This document shows positions 22,601 to 33,449 of a stretch of 64,000 nt of DNA, one piece after another. The translations under genes were made by a program, and so were the position numbers. Within the stretch, counting starts at the first letter, position 1, and each line of letters begins with the position of its first letter. A model generated the notes under the pieces. The model had not been told where the DNA came from. It ran no database searches and worked only from the letters and a program-made list of their open reading frames with translations. The DNA is from Macquaria australasica (Eukaryota > Chordata > Actinopteri > Centrarchiformes > Percichthyidae): contig SEMN01000617.1 of NCBI GenBank assembly GCA_005408345.1, positions 62,001 through 126,000 of the forward strand. The letters are read 5' to 3'.

Positions 22601-25600
22601 TTTTCCATTATTTCTATTTTGTAGCAGCCTGCTTTCAGATTGAGTTCCATTGCATGTGCACTGATTTGCACTAAGACCTAAATCATACATTCTGTTTCCG
22701 TAAAGGTAACTTAATACTTCTTCCTCCTCCAGATAAACCTGCATATTTTTTAGCTCTTTAGTTCCTTTCTAGTTAAATGCCCCAGTTTGTTTGTGCTCTC
22801 GGTAAGCCTTTAGTCAGTAAAACCAGAGTCAGCAAAGTTTTAAGTTCCGCACTGGCCTACCCTGGCCTGGCCTACCCTGTCCCACTCCGTCCTGTCCTGT
22901 TATTCCAGGACACTGACTCTGCACTTTATTGAGATGGGGGTCGACACATGCACAGCCTTACAGAGCACATAACAAACAAATACACATGGTGACGTGTGTG
23001 GATATATATAATATAGAGATAATTTATTCACACATACACACAAGAAAAGATTTTAGAGGAAGCATACATGGAAAAGTGACACAGTTGTGACCTCCCTTTG
23101 CACATCCCCAGTGTTAGTGACAGCCACCCTGTTTCCTCTTCTCTAAGGGAAGGTGAGGGAAGGTCATAGATCAGGAGATGGGGCAAGAGAGGAAGACCTT
23201 CTTCCATGAGCTGGAGCCAGATCTCCAATCACATGAGAGGTCTGATGCAGGATATTAACCCAGGCCTTCATGCTAGGACTGCAGCCTCACAGAGGAGGAT
23301 GCGTTTCTCACTTTCTCGCGACATAAGCAAATGGCAAAGGAGCTCAGATAGTTCTAGGCCCCCGTTCCTGGTAGGGTCCCTCTGTTTCTAAGAATTCCAG
23401 CTCGAGTTCATCTGAGCATTTTTTCCTACAAGCTCTGTGTGGAAAATGTAGGAATGGATTGTTCAATGGAAAACCAGGGCCAAAATTCCAACTGGAGATC
23501 ATACATACGCCATCAGCTATGAGGAGGAGTGGAAAAACCTGCATGTTTGTTATCTTTGAGTCACTGTTATTGTAATGTAATACCATGCATAGGATCTCCC
23601 CTCTCTCATATTTCTGTGACTTGTTCATTGTCCTTGGATTTTTCCTTTTTCCTCTCTGCGTGTGGTGTGGGATCTCTGTTAGTGGTTGGAGCAGGAATGT
23701 AAAAGCACGGTTCTCCCGGTCTTATGACCCAGTGCCTCTGAGCTCGTGTTGGGAGTATCGGTTCAGATTGAGTGAAAGGGCAGCAGAGTGAGAAGTATTA
23801 CTCTGAGCTGTGGGGTTTCTTAACAATCCCCTTCTTTGTCCTGAGTGGGATTTATGCAAAATCACTCATCCTCTCACGCTTTATAGCGTGTATATCTGTC
23901 TGTGTTTGTGTGAGTGTGTGTATTGGCTCGATTTTTGTTGGAGAGCAACGTTTCCCTTTTTAAAGTTTAAACCCCAGTGTCCCAGCTTAAAGGAGACCAT
24001 TGTGTAGTGAATTGGGAATGACTCAGACCTACAATTCATAACTTATAATGTATTTTCCCAGAGTTCCCCTTACATCAATGGTGACCTCATACAAGCAAGT
24101 CCCCCCACCAACGCTGTCTCTATCATGACTATATCATCACATCATAGTCTCACTGTTTTTGTAGAAAAAAACAATAGACCATCTAAACTTTTTAACTGCA
24201 AGGACTTCTGAAAATGGGGCAGTGGCAGCACCCTGAGCCCAAATGTTTCCTTTCCACCCACTGCTGCTTTGTGTTTTAGCTGTGTATCTTTTCAGCAGCA
24301 AGGTATTCCACTAATGTTAGTGCCTGAGAGCGTGGAGGTTGTTACTGAACAGCTCGGAATAATGTCTGTTTAACGCCAAACTTATGTATAAACACTCTCA
24401 CCCGACTGGTTTTTGCATCTCTCCCACCCTCCCTCTCTGCCCATATGCCTGAAACTCTCGATCCTCTCTTTCTTTCTCTTTTACTTTCTCTTTCTCCCCT
24501 CTGTGCCCCCTCTCTCATCCCTGTATTTTCTTGGCAGGTTCATGTGTGCCCAGATGCCTAACCCCGTCCTGGAGAGCATCAGTATCATCGATACTCCTGG
24601 AATCCTGTCCGGGGAGAAACAGAGGATAAGCAGAGGTCTGCCTGACGTAAACTTTAAACTTTAAACTTTACCTGCTCTCTCATTCACCTACTCACTAGTA
24701 GCACTTCTACTGTTTAACAGAGTGAGTTTATTTTGCATGCACACATGCAAAATAAACTCACAGGAAGTTCAAATATGACAAGGAAACGCACTTAAACAAC
24801 CTACATACTGAACTCTTCCTGTCATTAAGTCTCTCTCTTGTATTTCTGTTTGGCATGTGCTCTACAAAGTCAGGTCTAGCAGTCTAGCTCATAGTGCTGT
24901 CAAACACGTATTTAACTCTTAACGCCCTCGGGTTAAAGCCTGACCAAACAGGTCATGGAAATCTGATGGAGGCCTTCACAGCTTGACAGTAGCGAGGATA
25001 GGACACAAAGCACTTTGAAGTTCATTTCCTTTTTCTGTACCTGTGGTTTTCTACCCAGCACCATCCTCTTTCACATCCTTCCCTCTTTTTATGTTTTTCT
25101 TTCTTTCTGTTTTCAGATCGACTTGTAACCAGGTTTATATTAAAAGACTGACTTAACAGCATTAATCGAAAACATTTCCTCTATGTAGCTGTGCACCCTC
25201 CCTATTTGTCCTATGCTGTATCATTTATCACTTTATATCTGAGTCATTTCCCTGTGCTCTGTGGAAATAAAACAGTTCATATTTTTATCCTTTTCTCCAC
25301 GTGCTCCAACAATTGTGACTTTCAGGGTCACTTCAGAATTGCCACATACACAGTTTTCCTTTTACTTTTGATGATCCTACAGAACACAGGCAGAAGATTA
25401 CAGTGCAGCTGAACACAGTTTCTGCTTTTCTACCTGATCAGAGCCCCTTTAAGAGGAAGCGCACATACAAGCAGTAGAGTTTTTGTGTACTCTAGGGAAA
25501 GGATGTGGAGTAAAATGGCAAACATAGCAGAGAGTTTCCCAGGACTGTCCCCCTCCCAACACCACCACCACTGCCTGTGTTGCGCAGAGGGCTGGTACAC

Positions 25601-26295
25601 AGACAGTAAATCTGCTCTTTATTATTGAGTCTGATTTCCCACGGGACACAGCAAGAAGGAAACGAGAAAAAAATTTAACAAGCAGAGCTTAAATGACAGT
25701 CAACAAAGAATTAATCAGCAACTATTAAAATTATAAAACTATAAAAATTGATTAATCATTTAAGGCATTTTTCAAACAGACGTGCCATTCTTTGGTAATA
25801 GCTTTTCTATATGAGGATTTGCTGCTTTTCTCTGTTTTATATCATTATTAATTGAATACTTCTGAATTTTGGATTGTTGGAAGCACAAAACAAACAATAT
25901 GAACTCATTACTTTGCGCTTTAGGATTTATTTATGGCCATTTTTCACTATTTTCCAACATTTTTATAGATTAAACAATTAATCAATGATTGTCAGATGTC
26001 AGATTAATCTATAATGAAAAAGTGTTAGTTGCTGTCCTAATAAGAACCAGTAGGAGAGATGCAAAGACACTGAAAAGACCAAAGAAGTGACTGTAAACTT
26101 ACAAGCGTAAATTAGTGCTATCTGATAAGCAACCAGGAAGTGTTTGTGTGTCTGCATGAATGAAAAGACTGGCTCTTGTCGAGGTGACCCCGTTCAAAAA
26201 GAGGAGGAGCAGACGAAATCTGATGCCTCATACCTCAGACAGTTTTGTTTCTATACATACATACTTATACATACTTATACATACTTACTCTCAAC

Positions 26296-26349
<54 letters not shown>

Positions 26350-29300
26350 ATCCTCTCAACTGTTTCTGTATAAACACGGATACAATACTGTATTACCCAC
26401 ACAATACTGTACTGACTGTGTCATATCTAAACAAGACTGGTTGTGCAGCTGAGGTGTGACGGGCATGTGTGTGGCTGTCAGTACTCGGTATGGTCTGAAG
26501 GTCTAAAAGAGCTTTCATTCAGAAACAATGAAATTGTGTTGTCCATAAGACGGCAAGCTTTTTCATTGCATAATGCTTTGATTGTGGATTCATTTTTGAT
26601 GAGGTCAGCAAGTATGTGCTTGTTCCTTAGAGAACCATGAGGTGAGGAAAACTATAATGAAACTGATTTTGCAGAACTGGTTGGCCTCTTTCCTAATGTT
26701 ATTCAGCAAATTTAGCTGTCAAAGAGAAAAAAAGATTTCTCAGGAGTTAAGTTGAAACTTTTAGAACTTGTGGCCATAACATATCCCTGCAGCATTGTTT
26801 TAAGGTAGTCTGACATTTTGGGAAAAAACGTTTTTTCAATGAGAAGATGCCTCTCTCAAATACCACTCATGTCTGTATGCTAAATATGAAGCTACCACCA
26901 GAGACTGTTAGCTTAGCATAAAGACTGGAGATGGGGAAGCAGCTAACCTGGCTCTGGTTTGTTGCTTTTGGACAGAGCCAGGCTAACTTTTACCCCTTAT
27001 CTCCAGTCTTTATGCTAAGCTAAGCTAACTGGCTCCCGGCTGTAGCTTCATATTTACTGTACTGGCGTGGGAGTGGAATTGATCTTCTCATCTAACTCTC
27101 AGTGAGTAAGCGTGTTTCCCAAAATGCCGAACTATTCCTTTAATTATCCAGGAGATTTTAATGTTCTTTTCTAATATGACCAGGTTTTTGATTTTTCAAC
27201 AAACAACTCCACAGCCTGTTCTTCCCACTTCTCTGCTCTCTGTCAATGATTGCCACATTAATTTGAGCTTGTGTGTGTGGGTGTATCCCTGCATGTCTAT
27301 GCATATGGTAGAGACATAGCAGTTGTTGATGCTATGTGCTATAAGTAAGTCTAAGCCTGAGCAGCTGTCTCTCTGTCTGATTCTCTGACACGTGTTAAAA
27401 ACAGAGATTGAGCAAATGTCCTCAGCTGGCTCCCACAGAGATCTTGGACTTTAAATATTCCCCTTTTATTCCCCTCTAGTTTCACATGTGGTCATGCACA
27501 CAAACAGGCACGAACTTGTATTTTCCTGCGTTCGTCCTCCATGTCCATCTCTTATTACATTCGCCTACTTTCACTTTTACTCACCCCCACCCCCCCACCC
27601 CATATTTCTCTCCCTTTCTCTTTCCTTTTTTACTCGTCTCTCCATCTCCCTCTTCATCTATCCATATTGCCGTTTCATTTAGTCTTCCTAACTCTCCATC
27701 TATCGACTGCATCTCTCTGTCTCTCTTTTGTATGCATGTGCTCAGACGCAGACAAAAGCCAGCCATGTTGGAATGCATGTACAGCTGATCTGGCGCTGAT
27801 TGTGCAGCAGCCGAGATGAGCTTTTAGAGCAACTAAATTCTTCTCTGATCAGATGACACACGGACGCTAATCAAAACCATAATTCCCTCTTCCTCACTCC
27901 CTCCCCAGCTCTTCGAGGCAAAGGAAAGCTCAGGGAAAAAAGGCCTGTTTTATGCAATGTGAGTTAGTCCCCTGTTTCTCAAATAACCAAAGGAAGTGAG
28001 TAGTACAGTTTCTGAGTTTCTGTATTTCTGCAGTGATGTGTTTGTAGCATAACCCAGCTCAGGCTGGTGTTAACACCACTTCTTGGTGTTATAGTCATAA
28101 CTGACACTGCATAGCAATTTATCTTAACCCTTGTATTTACTGTCTGTCTTAAATGTTTGTTCTCTTGCTTCCCTTTTTATCTTTCATTACTGGCAAGGTG
28201 GTTTTTTTATAACACACATTGCTGAAAATGGTCCCTGATTGAGGTCATTTCATGCCTGAGGCTAATACATTAAATGCTGTAGATTTTCCAAAAGGACTCG
28301 AGGTTCAAACTGTCTTTACTTTCATTCACCTCTCCAGCTGTCTCAGTAAAGCTAGTTAATAGGTAACCAGGGGAGAAAGCCCTACCTCTTAAAAGCACTT
28401 ATCTAAATATTATTGGATCAACAAATCTTGGAATATGAACCCAGAATTAAACCTGCTCCAACACACAATTTATTGACTGATTGGAGCCATTGAGCTCTTT
28501 GTCAGGTGGGACTCTTGTATTTCTCTACACCAGTATACTTTGTGTACTGTTACTCACAGTACTAGTGCAAAATGTCAGATATGCTTTCACACTGACATGA
28601 GTGGGAAAACAGACAATAATAATCTGTTGTAAGTTAGTACACATGCCAGTTGGCCACCTCAGTGCGCATCTTCCTCAGCAGTTATGAATACCTTGTCCTG
28701 GATTTATGTTTCACTGGTGATTCTCATGTGATCATTATCATAATAGATCTTGATATTGACTGGGTCTGTAATAGTTGTAATAAACTAAAACAGCTCTGCT
28801 CTAAATTGAATCTCACTCACTTGATTACCAAACCAACAAGGCTGAATATAAGGACTCCATCAAACTCGGCACTAAGAGATCTTATAGTGACAAGTAGTCC
28901 TTACAAGTACACACCTGCTGGAGTATTGGCCCAAGACATCAGTGAACACTGTGCAGTAACCCGTATTAGGAAAGCCAGAATTAAAACAAGTAAAGGAGAA
29001 TTATCACTAAAAGAAACGTCAGACATTTTCTTGTTAAGAGATTCATATCTGATCTGTAAGATTTACCTAACCGTAGAACACGTTTTACCGGATTGCATGA
29101 CCTGTCACAAACAATTCAACTGTTGTATTGGCCAATATTAGCTTATTGCAGATATATCAGTATCGGCGTATATGTCGTCTGTTAAGTAACAGGAAATTGC
29201 AGTACAGAAATGCCAAACTAGGTTTGAGGTAATCTAGATATATGGCCTTTCACCATTACATAGTTTGTCTACCAGAGAGCACTGATGACGTACATTTTTT

Positions 29301-32300
29301 TAACTGTAAAAAGTCCTACTTCGAATTTGTCTTGGTCACGATTCTTTAAAAAACAGATCTTGTTTGAAAATAAAAAAAATATTTTTCTCCACCCAGGTTA
29401 CGACTTTGCCGCGGTGCTGGAGTGGTTTGCAGAGCGCGTGGACCGCATCATCCTGCTGTTTGACGCCCACAAGCTGGACATCTCGGACGAGTTCTCCGAG
29501 GTGATCCGAGCTCTTAAGAACCACGAGGACAAAATGCGTGTCGTGCTGAACAAGGCGGACCAAATCAGTACTCAGCAGCTAATGAGGGTCTACGGAGCAC
29601 TGATGTGGTCTTTGGGAAAAATCATCAACACGCCTGAGGTAAAAAGCATTTGTTTTTCACATTTGTGCTTTTGTGTAATCCACAACTGTATTGAAATGGA
29701 CAACATTTCAATCCCATTCGATCTTAGGTAGGTCTGGACAGAGGTCAGATGACTTTTCCAAGGACGCGGTAATCAAATATTATTCCAGCTAAAGTTTGTC
29801 ATTGTAACAAAAGACATAAGACAAAACTTAAATCTCTGAATGTAATAAAAGTGAAGTTTTTATATCATCTGTCTCAAAGCCCATGTGCTACCTGATACCC
29901 TGTGACCCAGCTTGTCTTATGATTTTTCCCTGACTGTTTAGTTAATGTTTGATCCGGGGCCATATTCATAAACCGATCCCAGGGAAACCTTTGGATCATG
30001 TAGAGAATTATTCATTGACTTTGAGAGTGCATTGTGTCGTGAAGCCTCTACCGGATGTGAAGCACAGAACACACACATTTTAAAATTGTATTGCCGCTTC
30101 ACTATCAACCTCACAGTCCTGTATTGCATTGTCACACATACTGTATGTCTGTTTTGAGTATACAAATGTATATTTGTGTCTGCGTACGCATTCGAGCCAG
30201 ACTGCAGTGTCATGTATGTGACCTGTGAAAGAATGTTCTCCCGTGTGGGCATTGAAGTGTAACCTGATGAACAATAGAGATTAACTTATGCAAACTTTAT
30301 TCCAGGTGGTGCGCGTGTACATCGGGTCGTTCTGGGCCCAGCCCCTGTTGGTCCCAGATAACAGGAAGTTGTTTGAGGCAGAGGAGCAGGACCTGTTCTT
30401 GGACATCCAGTCGTTGCCACGTAACGCAGCTCTACGCAAACTCAATGACCTCATCAAACGAGCACGCCTCGCCAAGGTCAGTATTAACAAGACTGAGTCC
30501 ACAGCCATGCTAGAAGCTCTGTGAGGCACAGCCGTGTTTTGAGCTAAGGGCTAATGTCAGCATGCTAACATGCTGATGTTTAGCAGGTATAATGTTTACC
30601 GTGTTAGCATGCTAATAAGATGAAAAGTCAGGGGATCACCAGAGTTATTATAATGATCCTGAGGGGAACTTGAATGTGTGTACCAAATTTCATAGCAATC
30701 CATCCAATAATTGTTGAGATATTTCCATCAGGTGGTGGACTGACCGACATTAGCAGCATGACTCTATGGATTTAAAAGCTGCATCTTATTTTCACTTTTT
30801 CTTTCTCATCCTGTCACCACTGCACTCTGTCCTCCACCACCACAAGAGGGGGATTACACAAAAAATGTTTTATGCAACTTTGTTAGTGTTTAGTTTCTTA
30901 ATTAACCAAAGGCAGAAGTGAGTACAGTAGTATGTCTGAAGATTATAGCAATTTGATAAACCAGTAACCTTGTAACACTTACAAAAAGAGAATAGAATAC
31001 AAAAAGGGATTATTTGTTACTTCTGCTACCAGTCTATATGTATAATTTGTAAATTCCCAACTTTAAAAAGCCCCTCATATTTTAAGACATATGAAAATAC
31101 TCTGCTTTGAATAATAATTGGTGTCTGATATGGATTTTCCACAAATAGTTTGATTCACTTCAGATTCAAAAATCCAGAACATATAAATATGCAAATATTG
31201 TTCATTTAAAAATGTTTAACTTCTGTCTCCCGCCTCACTGAAAAGTCCTCATTCTCACAGTGTGTGGACTGGAGGTTTCAAGTTTCCACATCACACTTGT
31301 GTAAGTTGCATACTGGCCCACGATTGGCTTCCAAACTAGTTATGACGTCACAAAATTGTACGTTCACGTGTTAAACTCAGATTCAAAGTGAGCACAGAGA
31401 AACTTTCCTCCTTCAGCAGATGAATGTGAAAACTGCCTTCTAGTGTCAAACTCTGCACAAACATCATTCTGCACAGTGAAACAGCCAAATGAAGTCACAA
31501 TAAGCACAATAATAAAACTTATTTTAGTAGAATCAGAAAGCCTCTGATTTAGATGTTCACTTTGTGACATTTTAACAGTTTGTGGGGATTCCAGCCAGGT
31601 AACGCTCCATGTACTAAACTACAGAGTGAAATCCATATAGGATGTGTGCCCCTGAACACCAAAACTCAGTTAATTAACTAGTTCCAAAGTCAGTACACTC
31701 AATGTTTGCTTCAAAGAATAAAAATATGAACAATCCAACTCCTCAGAGTTGCCACAAAAGCACAGTTCAATAATCACTGAAAATATGTCTGTCGTATTTC
31801 TTTTCTGGTGTCCAGGTGCACGCCTACATTATCAGCTCTCTGAAAAAGGACATGCCGAGTGTGTTCGGAAAGGACTCCAAGAAGAAGGAGCTGATATCCA
31901 ACCTGGGAGAGATCTACCACAAGATCGAGAAGGAGCACCAGATCTCACCTGGAGACTTCCCCAACCTCGCCAAGATGCAGGTGAGATAAACTGTGATGTC
32001 CTATTCAGAGTTACATATTTGATGAAATAACAACTTTGACTTTATTTTTGGCGATTTATATAAAGTGTTACAAAACAAACGGTTCAGAGTAGAATGACCT
32101 TCCAACCTTTACTCTCTTCACATCTTTGCCCTTCTTTCCTGCCCTCGCCCTCCAGGATGGGCCAGAACGGGGATGAGATTTATTTTTCCTGGTTTGTCAG
32201 GAAATCCTGCTTCTTGTATGCTACTCCCATTGGTAGCCACTGAAGAATGATCTATTTCTATCACCAATTCCTGTTTTCTCTCAACCCCCCTATCCCTTCA

Positions 32301-32835
32301 GGAGCTGCTGAACGGCCAGGACTTCTCTAAGTTCGCAGCGTTGAAGCCCAAGCTGCTGGAGACGGTGGAGGACATGCTCGCCAACGACATCGCCCGTCTC
32401 ATGGCCATGGTGCGCCACGAAGAGGCCGCCATGCCCAGCCAGTCCGTCAAGGGCGGAGCCTTTGAGGGAACCATGAGCGGCCCCTTTGGTCACGGCTATG
32501 GAGAGGGTGCCAGCGAAGGCATCGATGAGCTGGAATGGGTGGTGGGTCGTGACAAGCCCACATATGATGAGATCTTCTACACCCTCTCTCCCATCAACGG
32601 CAAAGTGTCAGGCGGTGCAGCCAAGAAGGAGATGCTGAAGTCCAAGCTGCCGAACACGGTCCTGGGAAAGATCTGGAAGCTAGCAGATGTGGATAAAGAT
32701 GGCCTCCTCGATGACGAGGAGTTCGCCCTTGCCAACCACCTGATCAAGGTGAAGCTGGAGGGCCACGAGCTGCCGCCCGCGCTGCCCGAACACCTGGTGC
32801 CCCCATCCAAACGTGGGACAGCCCTGGAGGCCTAG
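19669..32835 (+). CDS. ehd1: EH domain-containing protein 1, complete
   Basis: The product is a dynamin-like ATPase that tubulates endosomal membranes and drives recycling of endocytosed receptors. Exons: 19669-20057, 24538-24635, 29397-29638, 30306-30476, 31816-31980, 32302-32835; 1,599 nt, 532 aa (human EHD1 is 534). Landmarks: P-loop GQYSTGKT at residues 60-67, DTPG at 147-150, NKAD at 214-217, KPF/FGNAF of the G domain, central helical region, then a C-terminal EH domain with EF-hand [12 protein letters not shown] at 484-495 and the SKR tail. EHD1 rather than EHD2/3/4 is favoured by [32 protein letters not shown] and the length. The N-terminus reads [13 protein letters not shown], about five residues shorter than mammals and without the MFSW start. 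The exon 2 donor is GTCTGC, which is weak. Introns 1 and 2 exceed 4 kb. Fish have ehd1a and ehd1b; I cannot tell which. Confidence 0.95.
20058..24537 (+). other. ehd1 intron 1
   Basis: A 4.5-kb intron. Open frames here have no recognisable domain. A small tandem of CTGGCCTACC-like units occurs near 22850-22890. I see no clear transposon boundary and no RNA gene. Confidence 0.6.
25690..26040. repeat. Teleost dispersed repeat, copy 1 of 3
   Basis: Shared phrases are GATTAATCATTTAAG, 'catttttcaa', 'gaggatttgctgcttttct', 'ttggactgttgg'-like, 'tttttcacta' and 'taatctataatga'. They occur in the same order and orientation as at 42350-42715 and 44560-44840. No coding sequence and no clear ends. Confidence 0.7.
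26297..26346. repeat. (CA)n microsatellite
   Basis: An uninterrupted AC run of about 25 units in ehd1 intron 2, preceded by several 'atacttatac' units. Confidence 0.97.
26804..27139. mobile_element. TTAA-flanked foldback MITE
   Basis: TTAA flanks it at 26800-26803 and 27140-27143. The left end reads GGTAGTCTGACATTTTGGG and the right end, reversed, AGGAATAGTTCGGCATTTTGGG. The arms pair over most of the length, for example AGCTTAGCATAAAGACTGGAG with CTCCAGTCTTTATGCTAAGCT. A second copy is at 54645-54811. TTAA targeting suggests a piggyBac-type mobiliser. Confidence 0.8.
28650..29000 (+). pseudogene. Degenerate non-LTR retrotransposon endonuclease fragment
   Basis: The frame from 28650 reads [18 protein letters not shown], then [14 protein letters not shown], then a leucine/isoleucine stretch, and ends [14 protein letters not shown]. 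This matches the C-terminal half of the apurinic-type endonuclease of fish LINEs: a GDFNxDW-like strand, then the 'LTHLIxxPTR' helix, 'LRDLIVT', and a terminal SDH motif. Here the catalytic SDH reads SEH and the GDFN part is lost, so it is inactive. No reverse transcriptase follows. It is a 5'- and 3'-truncated relic inside ehd1 intron 2. Confidence 0.7.
30541..30772. repeat. Teleost dispersed repeat (GCATGCTAACATGCTGATG type)
   Basis: It contains GCATGCTAACATGCTGATG, 'gtttagcaggtataatg', 'gatgaaaagtcaggggatca' and 'caatccatccaataattgttgagatatttc'-like phrases that I recognise from many teleost genomes. It starts about 65 bp after exon 4 of ehd1. Confidence 0.65.
30773..31815 (+). other. Remainder of ehd1 intron 4
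   Basis: Non-coding, AT-rich, with no exon signal and no clear repeat boundary apart from the repeat just upstream. Confidence 0.5.
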
Positions 32836-33423
32836 AAGAGGTGGGATGGGGTGAGCTGCCTGGAGACCGACCGTGTCGACGCTTTGCATCATGTTTAGGA
32901 CTCTCCAGACAAAAGTCCAACCACAAGCATGAACAGCATCATCCTTCATCAAGCTGCGGGTCTCCAGGCTTCCTGACACACCACGAGGAGGTATCGCTGT
33001 GATCTTTTTCACCAGAGAGAGACTGGAGGGGTTCAGGGGGGAGGGAGGGGAGGGGAGGTGAGGTCCATCTTTGTGCATTAGATATCTATTAGAAATAAAC
33101 ATCGGGAGGAGGGTATTGATTTGCAAACTGATGAAAGGACATTACTGGATCATGAACTGTTGGGGAGTTGGGGTGTTGCATGGTGAGGCTGAACATGGAT
33201 TTGTGCATCCTGTGTAAAAGATGTCTTATAAGTATCCAGTCCATATTATAATATGTTGATCCAAAGAAATATATATTTTTTTTTTTTTTTTTTTCCATTT
33301 GGAGAGAGAAAGGGGAAATAAATGAAAACAGCTGTTAGAATTGTTTTATCTATATTTTTGTATTTCCTGACTGTTAACTTTGACTCTTTCCAAATGCTTC
33401 CCTTTTTATTATTTTGCCAGATA

Positions 33424-33429
33424 AATAAA
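33424..33429 (+). promoter_or_regulatory. ehd1 polyadenylation signal (AATAAA)
   Basis: AATAAATAAAAA-type sequence about 590 bp after the ehd1 stop codon, followed by a TG/T-rich stretch ('gtggttatgtggatttttg'), which fits a cleavage region. Confidence 0.6.
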
Positions 33430-33449
33430 AAGGAATTCTGTACCATCTG

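Larger units (their letters stand above)
24636..29396 (+). other. ehd1 intron 2
   Basis: A 4.8-kb intron carrying a GATTAAT-type dispersed repeat (about 25690-26040), a CA microsatellite, a TTAA foldback MITE (26804-27139) and a LINE endonuclease fragment (28650-29000). The stretch 29105-29180 contains 'ccaatattagcttattgcagatatatcagtatcgg', a phrase I associate with another common fish repeat. No gene is seen. Confidence 0.6.
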
